Counted from the first letter of the stretch, positions 49,930-58,487 are shown. The stretch is DNA of 64,000 bases from Streptomyces sp. DH-12 (GCF_002899455.1 NZ_PPFB01000001.1:6952501-7016500), one strand, 5' to 3'. Notes: generated by a model not told the origin, from the sequence alone. Numbers and translations are program-made.

Positions 49930-51192
49930 ATGGTGAGCGGGATCCCGCGCACGGCGGCCGAGGAACTGGACGCGGCAGATCCGCTCGCCGCGTTCCGCAG
50001 GCGGTTCGTCATCGCCGATCCGGAGCTGATCTACCTGGACGGCAACTCGCTGGGCCCGCTGCCCACTGCCACCCCGGAGGTGCTGCGGGGCGTGGTCGAG
50101 GAGGGCTGGGGCGGGGGACTGGTCCGGTCGTGGCAGGGCTGGATCGACTGGGGCGCCCGGCTCGGCGACCGCCTCGCCGAGCACGTGCTCGGCGCCGCGC
50201 CCGGCGAGGTGGTGATCTCCGACTCCACGTCGGTCAACCTCTACAAGCTGGCCGCCGCCGCCCTGGACGCGGCGCCGGGGCGCAGCACCGTCCTGATGGA
50301 CGCCGAGGACTTCCCGACCAACCGGTACATCGTCCAGGGCCTCGCCGAACAGCGCGGGCTGCGGTCGGTGCGGCTGCCGTCCGACCTCGACGGCGGCCTC
50401 GGCCTCGATGCGCTGCGCTCGGCACTGAACGGTGACGTGGCGCTGGTGGTGCTGTCGCTGGTGTCCTACCGGAGCGGCGCGCTGCTGGACATGGCACAGG
50501 TGAACGACCTGGCCCGCGCGGCCGGCGCACGCGTGGTGTGGGACGTGTCGCACGCCGCCGGAGCCGTCCCCGTCGACCTGGCCGGCACCGGCGCCGAACT
50601 CGCCGTCGGCTGCACGTACAAGTACCTCAACGGCGGCCCGGGTTCACCCGCCTTCCTCTATGTGCGCCGCGACCTCCAGTCCCGGCTGCGGCAGCCGGTG
50701 TGGGGCTGGTACGGGCAGCGCGGGCAGTTCGAGATGGGGCCCGACTACGATCCGGTGCCGGGCATCGAGCGGTTCCTGGTGAGCACCCCGCCGCTCGTGT
50801 CGCTGGCGGCGATCGACCCCGCCCTCGCCCTGGTCGAGGAGGCCGGACTGGCGCGGATCCGCGCCAAAGGGCTGCGGCTGGGCCGGCTCGCCGACGATCT
50901 CGTGGACGCCTGGCTCACTCCGCTGGACTTCCGGCCCGCCTCGCCCCGCCCGCCGGAGCGGCGCGGTTCGCATCTGTCCCTGTACCACCCCGACGCCTGG
51001 CGGATCTGTCAGGCGCTGGCCGCGGACGCGAAGGTCGTCTGCGACTACCGGGTCCCGGACCGGCTGCGCATCGGCTTGTCCCCCCTGGTCACCCGCTTCA
51101 CGGACGTGTGGGACGCGATGGCCCGCATCCGTGACGTCGTGGCCCACGGCGCCTACGCCTCCCGGCCCGCCGGTCTCGCCCGGGTGACCTGA
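49930..51192 (+). CDS. kynureninase
   Basis: 420 aa PLP enzyme of aminotransferase fold type I. YLDGNSLGPLPTAT at the substrate entrance, VISDSTSVNLYKL for the PLP phosphate, VVWDVSHAAGAVPVDL with the PLP-ring Asp, and the Schiff-base Lys in AVGCTYKYLNGGPGSPAF. It cleaves (hydroxy)kynurenine to (3-hydroxy)anthranilate and alanine. GGAGG lies six bases before the ATG. Third enzyme of the Trp-to-aryl-acid route. Confidence 0.96.
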   Translation: MVSGIPRTAAEELDAADPLAAFRRRFVIADPELIYLDGNSLGPLPTATPEVLRGVVEEGWGGGLVRSWQGWIDWGARLGDRLAEHVLGAAPGEVVISDSTSVNLYKLAAAALDAAPGRSTVLMDAEDFPTNRYIVQGLAEQRGLRSVRLPSDLDGGLGLDALRSALNGDVALVVLSLVSYRSGALLDMAQVNDLARAAGARVVWDVSHAAGAVPVDLAGTGAELAVGCTYKYLNGGPGSPAFLYVRRDLQSRLRQPVWGWYGQRGQFEMGPDYDPVPGIERFLVSTPPLVSLAAIDPALALVEEAGLARIRAKGLRLGRLADDLVDAWLTPLDFRPASPRPPERRGSHLSLYHPDAWRICQALAADAKVVCDYRVPDRLRIGLSPLVTRFTDVWDAMARIRDVVAHGAYASRPAGLARVT

Positions 51193-51244
51193 CCCGCCCC
51201 CGTCCGCACACCACCCTCTCCACCTCAGCCGAATCGGAGTGTCC

Positions 51245-52285
51245 ATGGCTCACGCATCCCCGCTCACCACCGACGGACTGGTACAGATCCTGTTCGGTTC
51301 CTCGGCCTTCCAGATGCTCCGCGCGGGCAGCGACCTGGGCCTGTTCACCCTGCTGCACAGGCGGCCCGGCTTGACCCCGCCGGAGATCGGCCGGGAACTC
51401 GACCTGGAGGAGCGGCCGGTGCAGATCCTCCTGCTCGGCACCACGGCCCTGGGGCTGACGGTGCGCCAGAACGACGGTTACGCGAACGCCGACGTGCTGG
51501 AGGGCCTCTTCGCGGAGGGCACTTGGGAGATCATCGAGGACCTCGTCGAGTACGAGGAGCGGATCGTCCGGCCCGCCGAGGTGGACTTCGTCGCCTCGCT
51601 GCGCGAGAACACCAACGTCGGCCTGCGCCGGATCAAGGGCACGGGGGAGGACCTCTACCACCGGCTGTCCGCGGACCCCGAGCTCGAGCAGCTCTTCTAC
51701 CGCTGCATGCGGTCCTGGTCCCGGCTGTCCAACCCCGTGCTGGTCGAGCAGGCCGACCTCACCGGAGTGCGGCGCGTGCTCGACGTGGGCGGCGGCGACG
51801 GCGTCAACGCCATCGCCCTCGCTCAGGCCAACCCCGGCGTCGAGTTCACCGTCCTGGACCTGCCCGGCACGGTGGAGATCGCCCGCAAGAAGATCGCCGA
51901 GCACGGTCTGTCCGACAGGATCTCGGTGCGGGCCGGGGACATCTTCGCCGACGACTACCCCACGGGTCACGACTGCGTGCTCTTCGCCAACCAGCTCGTG
52001 ATCTGGTCGCCGCAGGAGAACGTACGGCTGCTGCGCAAGGCGCACGCGGCCCTGCCCGACGGCGGGCGGGTGCTGGTGTTCAACGCCATGTCCGACGACA
52101 GCGGGGACGGCCCGCTCTACGCGGCCCTCGACAACGTGTACTTCGCGACGCTGCCCGCCGCCAGCAGCACGATCTACCGGTGGGGCCAGTACGAGGAGTG
52201 GTTCGCCGCGGCCGGGTTCGTCAAGCCCGAGCGGTTGCCCGGTGGCCGGTGGACGCCGCACGGCGTGATCAGCGCGGTCAAGTGA
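51245..52285 (+). CDS. SAM methyltransferase of the AcmI/SibL type
   Basis: 346 aa. An N-terminal winged-helix dimerisation domain (LFTLLHRRPGLTPPEIGRELDL) is followed by a Rossmann SAM domain with VRRVLDVGGGDGVNAIALAQ, an acidic ribose ligand in TVLDLPGTVEIA and AGDIFADDYP. This is the O-methyltransferase-2 fold, which in actinomycin, sibiromycin and saframycin clusters includes C-methyltransferases acting on aromatic rings such as 3-hydroxykynurenine. Between kynureninase and a P450, ring C-methylation to a 4-methyl-3-hydroxyanthranilate-type starter is likely; O-methylation cannot be excluded. GGAG five bases before ATG 51245. Confidence 0.88.
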   Translation: MAHASPLTTDGLVQILFGSSAFQMLRAGSDLGLFTLLHRRPGLTPPEIGRELDLEERPVQILLLGTTALGLTVRQNDGYANADVLEGLFAEGTWEIIEDLVEYEERIVRPAEVDFVASLRENTNVGLRRIKGTGEDLYHRLSADPELEQLFYRCMRSWSRLSNPVLVEQADLTGVRRVLDVGGGDGVNAIALAQANPGVEFTVLDLPGTVEIARKKIAEHGLSDRISVRAGDIFADDYPTGHDCVLFANQLVIWSPQENVRLLRKAHAALPDGGRVLVFNAMSDDSGDGPLYAALDNVYFATLPAASSTIYRWGQYEEWFAAAGFVKPERLPGGRWTPHGVISAVK

Positions 52286-52311
52286 CGTCCCAGCGAGCAC
52301 CGGAGCCGACC

Positions 52312-53604
52312 ATGTCTTCCACGTTCCAGGACGCCCCGCCGGACGGCGGGGGAGCCGTGTGCCCAGCCGGCCCGCACATGATGGACCCCGACCTGCTCGC
52401 GGACCCCTTCGGGGGTTACGGCCGGCTGCGCGAACAGGGCCCGGTCGTCCGCGGCAGGTTCGTCGACGGCACCCCGGTGTGGTTCGTGACCCGCTACGAC
52501 GACGTCCGAACCGTGCTGCGCGACCCGCGGTTCGTCAACACCCCGTCGCACGTGCCCGGCGCGCAGGGCGCGGATCCGCGCCAGGGGATGATGGACCTGC
52601 TCAAGGTCCCCGAGCACCTGCGGATCTACCTGCTCGGATCCATCCTGGACAGCGACCCGCCGGACCACCCCCGGCTGCGCCGCCTGGTGACCCGGGCGTT
52701 CACGGCCCGCCGCATCCTCGACCTGCGCCCCGCCATCGAGGGGATCGCCGACCGGCTGCTCGCCGAACTGCCCCGCCGGGCGCAGGACGGGACGGTGGAT
52801 CTGCTGGAGCACTACGCCTACCCCCTGTCGATCACGGTGATCTGCCGGCTGGTCGGCATCCCCGAGGCCGACCTCGACCAGTGGCGGGAGTGGGGCGGGG
52901 ACCTCGTGTCGATGCGGCCCGAACGTCTCCAGCACTCCTTCCCCGTGATGATCGACTACTGCCATCGGCTGATTCGGCAGCGTCGCGCGGCGCTCAAGGA
53001 CGATCTGTTGAGCGAGCTGATCCGGGCACAGGACGACGACGGCGGGCGGCTCAGCGACACGGAGATGGTCACCATGGTGCTCACCCTGGTGCTGGCCGGT
53101 CACGAGACGAGCACCCACCTCATCGGCAACGGCACCGCGGCCCTGCTCACCCATCCCGAGCAGCTGGCACGGCTGAGGGAGGACCCGGCGCTGTTCCCGA
53201 GAGCGGTGCACGAGCTGATGCGCTGGTGCGGCTCGGTGCAGGTGGCCCGGCTGCGCTACGCCGTGGAGGACCTGGAGATCGCCGGCACCCGCGTCGCCCG
53301 CGGCGACGCGGTCCAACCGGTGCTGGTGTCCGCCAACTTCGACCCGCGGCACTACACCGACCCGGACCGGCTGCACCTGACCCGTCAGCCGGACGGACAG
53401 GCCGAGAACCACGTAGGCTTCGGCCACGGCATCCACTACTGCCTGGGCGCGACGCTGGCCCGGCAGGAGGGCGAGGTGGCGCTTGCCCGGTTGCTGGCCC
53501 GCTACCCGGACCTCGCGCTCGCGGACGGCGATCCGGAGTGCGCGCGCGCCCGGCTGCCCGGCAGCTGGCGGCTGAACGCGCTGCGCCTGCGGCTCGGACC
53601 CTGA
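52312..53604 (+). CDS. cluster cytochrome P450
   Basis: 430 aa. Canonical bacterial P450: C-helix DPPDHPRLRRLV, I-helix LVLAGHETSTHL, K-helix ExxR (HELMRW) and heme loop FGHGIHYCLGATLAR, in the CYP107 style. ATG 52312, 26 bp after the methyltransferase stop. As no flavin kynurenine 3-hydroxylase is present in the window, it may hydroxylate the aromatic starter or a kynurenine intermediate; hydroxylation of the peptide is the alternative. The ferredoxin at 53677 is the likely electron donor. Confidence 0.93.
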   Translation: MSSTFQDAPPDGGGAVCPAGPHMMDPDLLADPFGGYGRLREQGPVVRGRFVDGTPVWFVTRYDDVRTVLRDPRFVNTPSHVPGAQGADPRQGMMDLLKVPEHLRIYLLGSILDSDPPDHPRLRRLVTRAFTARRILDLRPAIEGIADRLLAELPRRAQDGTVDLLEHYAYPLSITVICRLVGIPEADLDQWREWGGDLVSMRPERLQHSFPVMIDYCHRLIRQRRAALKDDLLSELIRAQDDDGGRLSDTEMVTMVLTLVLAGHETSTHLIGNGTAALLTHPEQLARLREDPALFPRAVHELMRWCGSVQVARLRYAVEDLEIAGTRVARGDAVQPVLVSANFDPRHYTDPDRLHLTRQPDGQAENHVGFGHGIHYCLGATLARQEGEVALARLLARYPDLALADGDPECARARLPGSWRLNALRLRLGP

Positions 53605-53613
53605 GCCGGTCGC

Positions 53614-53657
53614 AGCACTGAGGGCTCCACGGCCGGTGCCGTGGAGCCCTCAGCGCT
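53614..53657. terminator. bidirectional terminator
   Basis: 19-bp arms (53614-53632, 53639-53657) with one mismatch and loop CCGGTG, between the convergent P450 and ferredoxin genes. Confidence 0.92.
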
Positions 53658-53676
53658 GGGGGGTGGCGTCGTGTCG

Positions 53677-53883
53677 TCAGGCGTCGGGCGGGTCGCCGCC
53701 GAGGACGATGGCCTGGACGGGACAGGACAGCGCGGCCTGGGTGACCTGCCGCGGGGTCGTGGTCGTGGCGCCGCCGGGAACGAGCGTGGCGTACCCGGCG
53801 TCGTCCTGGGTGAACACGGCGGGCGCCGTCAGGGTGCACTGCCCTGACCCGATACAGGTGCCGTGGTCGATGTGGATCTCCAT
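53677..53883 (-). CDS. 3Fe-4S-type ferredoxin
   Basis: 68 aa. CIGSGQC, later LSCPVQAI, three cluster Cys in the actinomycete P450-partner arrangement (Cys-x5-Cys ... Cys-Pro), acidic overall. It transfers electrons to a P450, most likely the one at 52312-53604 although on the other strand. It lies 34 bp downstream of the LmbU-type gene and is probably transcribed with it. Confidence 0.94.
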   Translation of the reverse strand: MEIHIDHGTCIGSGQCTLTAPAVFTQDDAGYATLVPGGATTTTPRQVTQAALSCPVQAIVLGGDPPDA

Positions 53884-53917
53884 CAGGGACCGCCTTCCGG
53901 TGGTCGGGCGGGGGACG

Positions 53918-54565
53918 TCAATGACCCAGCTCGTGCGCGGTGGCGCGGTCGAGTGTCAGCAGGACCCACTCCTCGAAGTCCCGGTCTCCTCTCGACGCGG
54001 CCTCCCGCCAGCGCTGGACACGGTCACAGGGCGCGCTGATCCGCAGCTGGCTGGCCCGCGCGGGTGTGTCCGGCCGGCTCCCCCTGCGGCTCTCCCGCAG
54101 CCGCAGTCGGAGCTGGTTCCGCGACCAGCTGTGCTGCTCAGCCTGGTCGAGCCAGGTATCGGCCTCCGCCGGCGACAGGGAGGCCACCTCGGCGTGGTGG
54201 CCGAAGCTCAGTGCCTCGCGTCGGCGCCAGTGCTCGAAGTGGCGTGCCACCCACGCGTAGTTGCGCAGCGTCTGGTAGTCGAGTCCAGCGGCCTGCACTC
54301 CGGTCTGGTAGCGGTCGGCGTAGCGGTCCTGGCCGTAGACGAGCCAGTCGCCCAGGCACCAGGCGGAGGAGTCGGCGATCTGGAAGATGTGCTGCCCGGC
54401 CCGCTCCCATCGGTCGTAGGTGAGGCTGGTGGGTATCCGGAGGCCGACCCGGGTGGTGAAGATTCGTTCCTGCTCGCCCGGTCTGCGAAGGCGGGCCGCC
54501 TCGGCCGCTCGGTGGCCGACTGGTAAGGGACGGTCACTCCGGTCGTGCTTGGTGTCGTGCTGCAC
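53918..54565 (-). CDS. LmbU-family transcriptional regulator (TTA-containing)
   Basis: 215 aa from GTG 54565, with GGAGAA six bases upstream. The conserved core FTTRVGLRIPTSLTYDRWER followed by AGQHIFQIADSSAWCLGDWL is the LmbU family mark (LmbU of lincomycin, NovE, HmtD; I recall a homologue in the actinomycin cluster). LmbU activates biosynthetic genes by binding promoter DNA. Codon 14 is TTA (54524-54526, complement); lmbU itself is a known bldA target, so this gene is the likely gate that ties the cluster to development. Confidence 0.93.
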   Translation of the reverse strand: MQHDTKHDRSDRPLPVGHRAAEAARLRRPGEQERIFTTRVGLRIPTSLTYDRWERAGQHIFQIADSSAWCLGDWLVYGQDRYADRYQTGVQAAGLDYQTLRNYAWVARHFEHWRRREALSFGHHAEVASLSPAEADTWLDQAEQHSWSRNQLRLRLRESRRGSRPDTPARASQLRISAPCDRVQRWREAASRGDRDFEEWVLLTLDRATAHELGH

Positions 54566-54610
54566 CGGTTTTCTCCTGAAATCGGGGCACTATGCATCTC
54601 GCACCATTCA

Positions 54611-54638
54611 TTGCGCCCTCGAGTCATCAAGGGCGCAA
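54611..54638. promoter_or_regulatory. inverted repeat in the LmbU-type gene leader
   Basis: Perfect 9-bp arms TTGCGCCCT (54611-54619) and AGGGCGCAA (54630-54638), starting just after the predicted transcription start. Operator (roadblock) or leader hairpin for the regulator gene. Confidence 0.55.
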
Positions 54639-54647
54639 GCCCGGAAA

Positions 54648-54676
54648 ACGGTAGTCGCCGTCCGAGATACCGTCAA
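54648..54676 (-). promoter_or_regulatory. predicted promoter of the LmbU-type gene
   Basis: On the complementary strand: TTGACG (54676-54671), 17-bp spacer, TACCGT (54653-54648). The start point is expected near 54641, giving a 75-nt leader. Confidence 0.55.
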
Positions 54677-54753
54677 TGAACATTTCCGGCCGTGGATGGC
54701 CGATTGGGGGGTAATCGCCTTCGGCAGTGATCACTTCGCGCGTGCGGCCCGTG

Positions 54754-54791
54754 CGGAATCGGGCGGGCCCGTTCGGGCCCGCCCGATTCCG
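54754..54791 (-). terminator. terminator after tetR
   Basis: Perfect 18-bp arms (54754-54771, 54774-54791) with a two-base loop, directly abutting the tetR stop codon. Confidence 0.9.
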
Positions 54792-55601
54792 TCAGGAGGT
54801 GCCGGCCGAGGCGTGGAACGTGCCGTCGGAGTCCGTGCGCACCGCCGCCGCGACGCCGTCGAGGATCAGTTCCAGGCCCACCCGGAACGCTTCCTCCGCC
54901 TCCTGCTCCATGTGCGAGGCGGCGCCGCCCGCCCCCGCCTCGGTCATGGCGGCGAGGCTCGCGGTCGACTCCAGGGCCGCCAGGGCGGGGAAGCGTTCGG
55001 TGAAGTCCGGCGCGAACTCCGCGAGCAGCGCGGACCGCTGCGCCCACCACTCTTCGTCGGGCACCCCGGTCTCCGCCGCGGCCTGCCGGTGTTCCGTCGC
55101 GACCAGGGCCATCCCCCGCACGAACTGGAACAGCACCGCGATGACCCGTCTGACGTGCAGGGGGCCCAGGCCGGTTCCGCCCAGGATCCGCACCACCGTC
55201 TCCAGCCGTGCGTACTCGTTCGGTCCGAGCACGGGCCGGGCCTGCGAGACCTGGAGCACCCAGGGGTGACGCAGGTAGAACGCCCAGGCGTCGTCGGCCC
55301 AGGCGGTGATCGCCGGGCGCCAGCCCGCGCCGGTGTCGTACTCGGTGGGCAACTCGGCCAGCACCCGGTCGTGCATGAGGTCGACCAGCTCGCTCTTGCT
55401 CGGCACGTACGTGTAGAGCGCCATGGCGGTCCGTCCGAGCCGGGTCCCGACCGCCCGCATGGACAGGGCCGCCATGCCCTGTTCGTCCGCCACCGCGACA
55501 CCCGCGGCCACGATCGTGTCCACGTCGAGTCGGGGTTTGGGTCCGGGTTTCGTGCCCGGGCCGGGCTTCCCGGATGTGACCGATCGCCAGAGCAGGGACA
55601 T
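54792..55601 (-). CDS. TetR-family regulator of the resistance operon
   Basis: 269 aa from ATG 55601; longer starts (to 55679) run into the operator. The HTH covers TIVAAGVAVADEQGMAALSM and RAVGTRLGRTAMALYTYVPS, the TetR/AcrR consensus. The C-terminal half (TetR_C-like: AWADDAWAFYLRHPWVLQVS) is of the TetR-class-I tetracycline-repressor type, binding a small molecule. It is divergent from the flavoprotein/ABC/UvrA-like operon, with paired operator sites between, so it probably represses resistance until the peptide accumulates. Confidence 0.92.
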   Translation of the reverse strand: MSLLWRSVTSGKPGPGTKPGPKPRLDVDTIVAAGVAVADEQGMAALSMRAVGTRLGRTAMALYTYVPSKSELVDLMHDRVLAELPTEYDTGAGWRPAITAWADDAWAFYLRHPWVLQVSQARPVLGPNEYARLETVVRILGGTGLGPLHVRRVIAVLFQFVRGMALVATEHRQAAAETGVPDEEWWAQRSALLAEFAPDFTERFPALAALESTASLAAMTEAGAGGAASHMEQEAEEAFRVGLELILDGVAAAVRTDSDGTFHASAGTS

Positions 55602-55649
55602 GGATCGGCGGGCATCGCCCTGTCCGGCGAAAACAACCACCTTGCAACT

Positions 55650-55698
55650 CCTTACTGCATAAAGTAACCTCACCGGCACAACTCTTTACGCTGTAAGG
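55650..55698. promoter_or_regulatory. paired TetR operator sites
   Basis: CCTTACTGCATAAAG (55650-55664) and CTTTACGCTGTAAGG (55684-55698) are inverted copies matching at 13 of 15 positions, centres 34 bp apart, in the AT-richest part of the tetR/flavoprotein divergent region. The natural reading is a TetR autoregulatory and target operator pair. Confidence 0.7.
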
Positions 55699-55755
55699 AT
55701 ACCAGGTGGGCGTTCGCTCGTCCCGGTATGCCCGTACGTTCGTGGAAGGTTCCCG

Positions 55756-56640
55756 ATGGCAGAGCTCCCCGTCACGTTCATCCAGGTCACCGACATCACA
55801 CGCATCACACCGCGGATGGCCCGCGTGACGTTCGAGGCCGACCACCTCGACGACTCCGTGGGCCTGGCTCCGGACCAGCAGCTCAAGCTCTGCTTCCCCC
55901 GGCCCGGCCAGGAGCGGCCCCTCCTGCCGGAGCAGAGCGACGACACGACGGGCTGGTACCAGGCGTTCCTGGCCATCCCCGAGGACGAGCGCCCCTGGAT
56001 GCGCAGCTTCACCCTCCGCCGGCGCGTGCCCGGCACGAACACCGTCGAGATCGACTTCGTCCTGCACGGCGACACCGGCCCGGCCGGCGCCTGGGCGGCC
56101 TCGGCCCGCCCCGGCGACCGACTCGGCATGGTCGGCCCCTCCGCGCTCTACGCCGGACCGGTCTCCCTGACGGACTCCATCGCCTCCGCCGACTGGCTCC
56201 TGATCGCAGGCGACGAGACGGCGCTGCCCGCCATCGGCACCCTGCTGGAGGCTCTGCCCGAGCGGACCCGCGCCCAGGTCTACGTCGAGGTCGCCGACCA
56301 CGCCGAGCGGCAGACCTTCCAGACGGCCGGCGACGTCGCCCTCCACTGGCTGCACCGCGACGGAACGCAGGCCGGCCGCAGCGAGGTGCTGATCGACGCC
56401 GTCCGCGGCGCCGAGTTCCCGCCCGGACGCCCCTTCGCCTGGCTGGCCGGCGAGGCGGGCGTCGTGCGGACCCTGCGCCGCCACCTCGTCAACGACCGCG
56501 GGCTCGACAAGCGCGCGGTCAACTTCAGCGGCTACTGGCGCTTCAAGCTCACCCAGGACGACGCCCCGACGGCCGACGACATGGCCGAGGCGCAGGAGCG
56601 CCTCGCCGAGTACCAGGCAGCGTCCGATGGCTGGTCCTGA
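55756..56640 (+). CDS. siderophore-interacting-protein-like FAD/NAD(P) flavoprotein
   Basis: 294 aa ViuB/YqjH-type. N-terminal FAD-binding barrel with the motif MRSFTLRR (RxxT/S flavin site), a linker, then the SIP domain with LLIAGDETALPAIGTLLEAL and FAWLAGEAGVVRTLRRHL. In the family it reduces ferric siderophores with NAD(P)H. No siderophore genes are here, so in this operon it may reduce the peptide chromophore or a quinone-imine instead. GGAAGG precedes the ATG. First gene of the resistance operon, divergent from tetR. Confidence 0.88.
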   Translation: MAELPVTFIQVTDITRITPRMARVTFEADHLDDSVGLAPDQQLKLCFPRPGQERPLLPEQSDDTTGWYQAFLAIPEDERPWMRSFTLRRRVPGTNTVEIDFVLHGDTGPAGAWAASARPGDRLGMVGPSALYAGPVSLTDSIASADWLLIAGDETALPAIGTLLEALPERTRAQVYVEVADHAERQTFQTAGDVALHWLHRDGTQAGRSEVLIDAVRGAEFPPGRPFAWLAGEAGVVRTLRRHLVNDRGLDKRAVNFSGYWRFKLTQDDAPTADDMAEAQERLAEYQAASDGWS

Positions 56641-56719
56641 CGAACCGCACGTCGGCCCCGGCATCCCCGCCGGCCGCCGCGAACCGGCCGGCCGCCTGCC
56701 GGGCCGAGAGAAGGATTTC

Positions 56720-57703
56720 ATGATCACAGTACGAGGTCTCGCCCGCCGGTTCACCGTGCGCGGCCAGACCGTCGAAGCGGTCAAGGGCATCGACTTCGAC
56801 GTGGCGCCCGGGGAGGTGGTCGGGTTCCTCGGCCCCAACGGGGCGGGCAAGACCACGACCTTGCGGATGCTCACGACTTTGTTGCGCCCCACCGGCGGAA
56901 CCGGCACCGTGGCCGGCTGCGACCTGCTGGCCGACCCCCAGGGCGTGCGGCGCAGGATCGGCTGCGTCCACCAGGGCGGCGCCACCTGGCCCGAGTCCAG
57001 GGTGGGCGAGGAGATCGAACTCCAGGCCCGGCTCTACGGCCTGTCCCGCACCGAGGCCAGACGGCGCGGGGCCCTGCTCGCCGACCGGCTCGACCTCGCC
57101 GGCTTGGACCAGCGCCCCGTCAAGACGCTCTCCGGCGGTCAGCGCCGCCGCCTCGACATCGCCCTCGGACTGGTCCACGACCCGACGCTCGTCTTCCTGG
57201 ACGAGCCCACCACGGGCCTCGACCCGCAGAGCCGGGCCAACCTCTGGGACCATGTCCGCAGCCTGCGCTCCGAACAGGGCACGACCGTCTTCCTCACCAC
57301 CCACTACCTCGACGAGGCCGACGTCCTGTGCGACCGGATCCTCGTCACCGACCACGGCACGATCGTCGCCGAGGGGACCTCCGACGCGCTCAAGGCCCGG
57401 GTCGCCGGCGACGCGGTCACCATCGAGGTGAGCGACCAGGTCGCGGAGGCCGCCGACGTCGCAGGCCGGCTGACCGGCGCCACCGAGGTGAGCGTCGACG
57501 GCGACACGGTGCGCTTCCGGGTGCCCCGCGGCGACGCCGCCCTGCCGGAACTGCTGCGCGCCCTCGACGCCCGGGGCATCACCATGGCCTCCGTCAAGGT
57601 CAACCGGCCCACCCTCGACGACGTGTTCCTCAGCCTGACCGGACGCTCCCTGCGGGACGGCGAATCCGCGCCCCAGGCCCGGGAGGCCGCCCATGCTGCG
57701 TGA
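56720..57703 (+). CDS. ABC exporter ATPase, DrrA-like
   Basis: 327 aa. Walker A GPNGAGKTT, signature TLSGGQRRR, Walker B LVFLDEPTTGLD, H-loop TTHYLDEA, and a C-terminal extension of about 90 residues (VNRPTLDDVFLSLTG) typical of the daunorubicin-resistance DrrA group. It powers export of the cluster product with the following permease. The ATG at 56720 has GAAGGA six bases before it; the frame upstream belongs to the flavoprotein region. Confidence 0.95.
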   Translation: MITVRGLARRFTVRGQTVEAVKGIDFDVAPGEVVGFLGPNGAGKTTTLRMLTTLLRPTGGTGTVAGCDLLADPQGVRRRIGCVHQGGATWPESRVGEEIELQARLYGLSRTEARRRGALLADRLDLAGLDQRPVKTLSGGQRRRLDIALGLVHDPTLVFLDEPTTGLDPQSRANLWDHVRSLRSEQGTTVFLTTHYLDEADVLCDRILVTDHGTIVAEGTSDALKARVAGDAVTIEVSDQVAEAADVAGRLTGATEVSVDGDTVRFRVPRGDAALPELLRALDARGITMASVKVNRPTLDDVFLSLTGRSLRDGESAPQAREAAHAA

Positions 57704-58460
57704 CACCCGGCTGATCTTCGTGCGGGACATGAAACTCGCGCTGCGCAGCCCGACCTGGCTGCTCATCGGGATCATGCAGCCGCTGCTGTACCTGTTCCTC
57801 TTCGGGCCCCTCATGGTGACCGTGGTGGATCACACCCCCGGATTCCCGCCCGGTGGCGCCTGGGAGGTCCTCACCCCCGCCCTCATCGTCCAGACCGCCT
57901 TGTTCAGCGGGGCCTTCGCCGGGGTGGGGCTGCTCACCGAGTACCGGGTCGGCGTCGTCGACCGCTTCCGCGGCACCCCCGCGAGCCGGGCCGCCCTGCT
58001 GTTCGGCAAGGTCCTCGCCCAGGCCGTCCAGGCCACCGCCCAGTCCGTGCTGATCGTGCTGGTGACGCTGCTCGTCTTCGACCTCGACGCCTCGCCGGGC
58101 GGACTGCTGCTCAGCCTGGCGATCGCCGCGGTCCTGGCCATCGCCCTGTCCTCGGGCTCGTACGCGCTGGCGATGGTCCTCAAGAGCGAGGCCGCCTTCC
58201 CCGCGCTGATGAACGCCGTGCTCCTGCCGCTTCTGCTGCTGTCCGGGGTCCTGCTGCCGATCTCCGAGCAACTGGCCCCCGGCTGGCTGTACAACCTGGC
58301 CCGGATCAACCCCCTGACCCATGTCGTCGATGCCGAACGTGCCGCGTTCCGCGGCGACATGAGCGCCACGGCCCTGCTGACCGGCTCCCTCGCGCTGCTG
58401 GTCATGGCCGCCCTCGCCCTGCTGTGGGGCACGCGGACCTTCCGCAAGGAGAACGCCTGA
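57693..58460 (+). CDS. ABC-2 exporter permease, DrrB-like
   Basis: 255 aa with six hydrophobic segments, overlapping the ATPase gene by 11 bp. Family features: RDMKLALRSPTWLLIGIMQP, EYRVGVVDRFRGTPASRAAL, and the ABC-2 loop LLLLSGVLLPISEQLAPGWL. Partner of the DrrA-like ATPase. Comparable pairs protect producers of daunorubicin and actinomycin. Confidence 0.94.
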   Translation: MLRDTRLIFVRDMKLALRSPTWLLIGIMQPLLYLFLFGPLMVTVVDHTPGFPPGGAWEVLTPALIVQTALFSGAFAGVGLLTEYRVGVVDRFRGTPASRAALLFGKVLAQAVQATAQSVLIVLVTLLVFDLDASPGGLLLSLAIAAVLAIALSSGSYALAMVLKSEAAFPALMNAVLLPLLLLSGVLLPISEQLAPGWLYNLARINPLTHVVDAERAAFRGDMSATALLTGSLALLVMAALALLWGTRTFRKENA

Positions 58461-58487
58461 CGGCACGGCCGCAGGCACACCTGGACC

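Noticed and set aside
48992..51192. Primary-metabolism kynurenine (NAD or catabolic) operon
   Set aside because: The three genes are inserted between the NRPS and a cluster P450 and lack kynurenine monooxygenase and 3-hydroxyanthranilate dioxygenase; their place fits starter-unit supply.
55756..56640. Siderophore biosynthesis reading of the cluster
   Set aside because: The SIP-type protein is the only iron-related feature; no hydroxamate/catechol genes or iron uptake system are present, and the NRPS residues and Trp pathway do not fit a siderophore.
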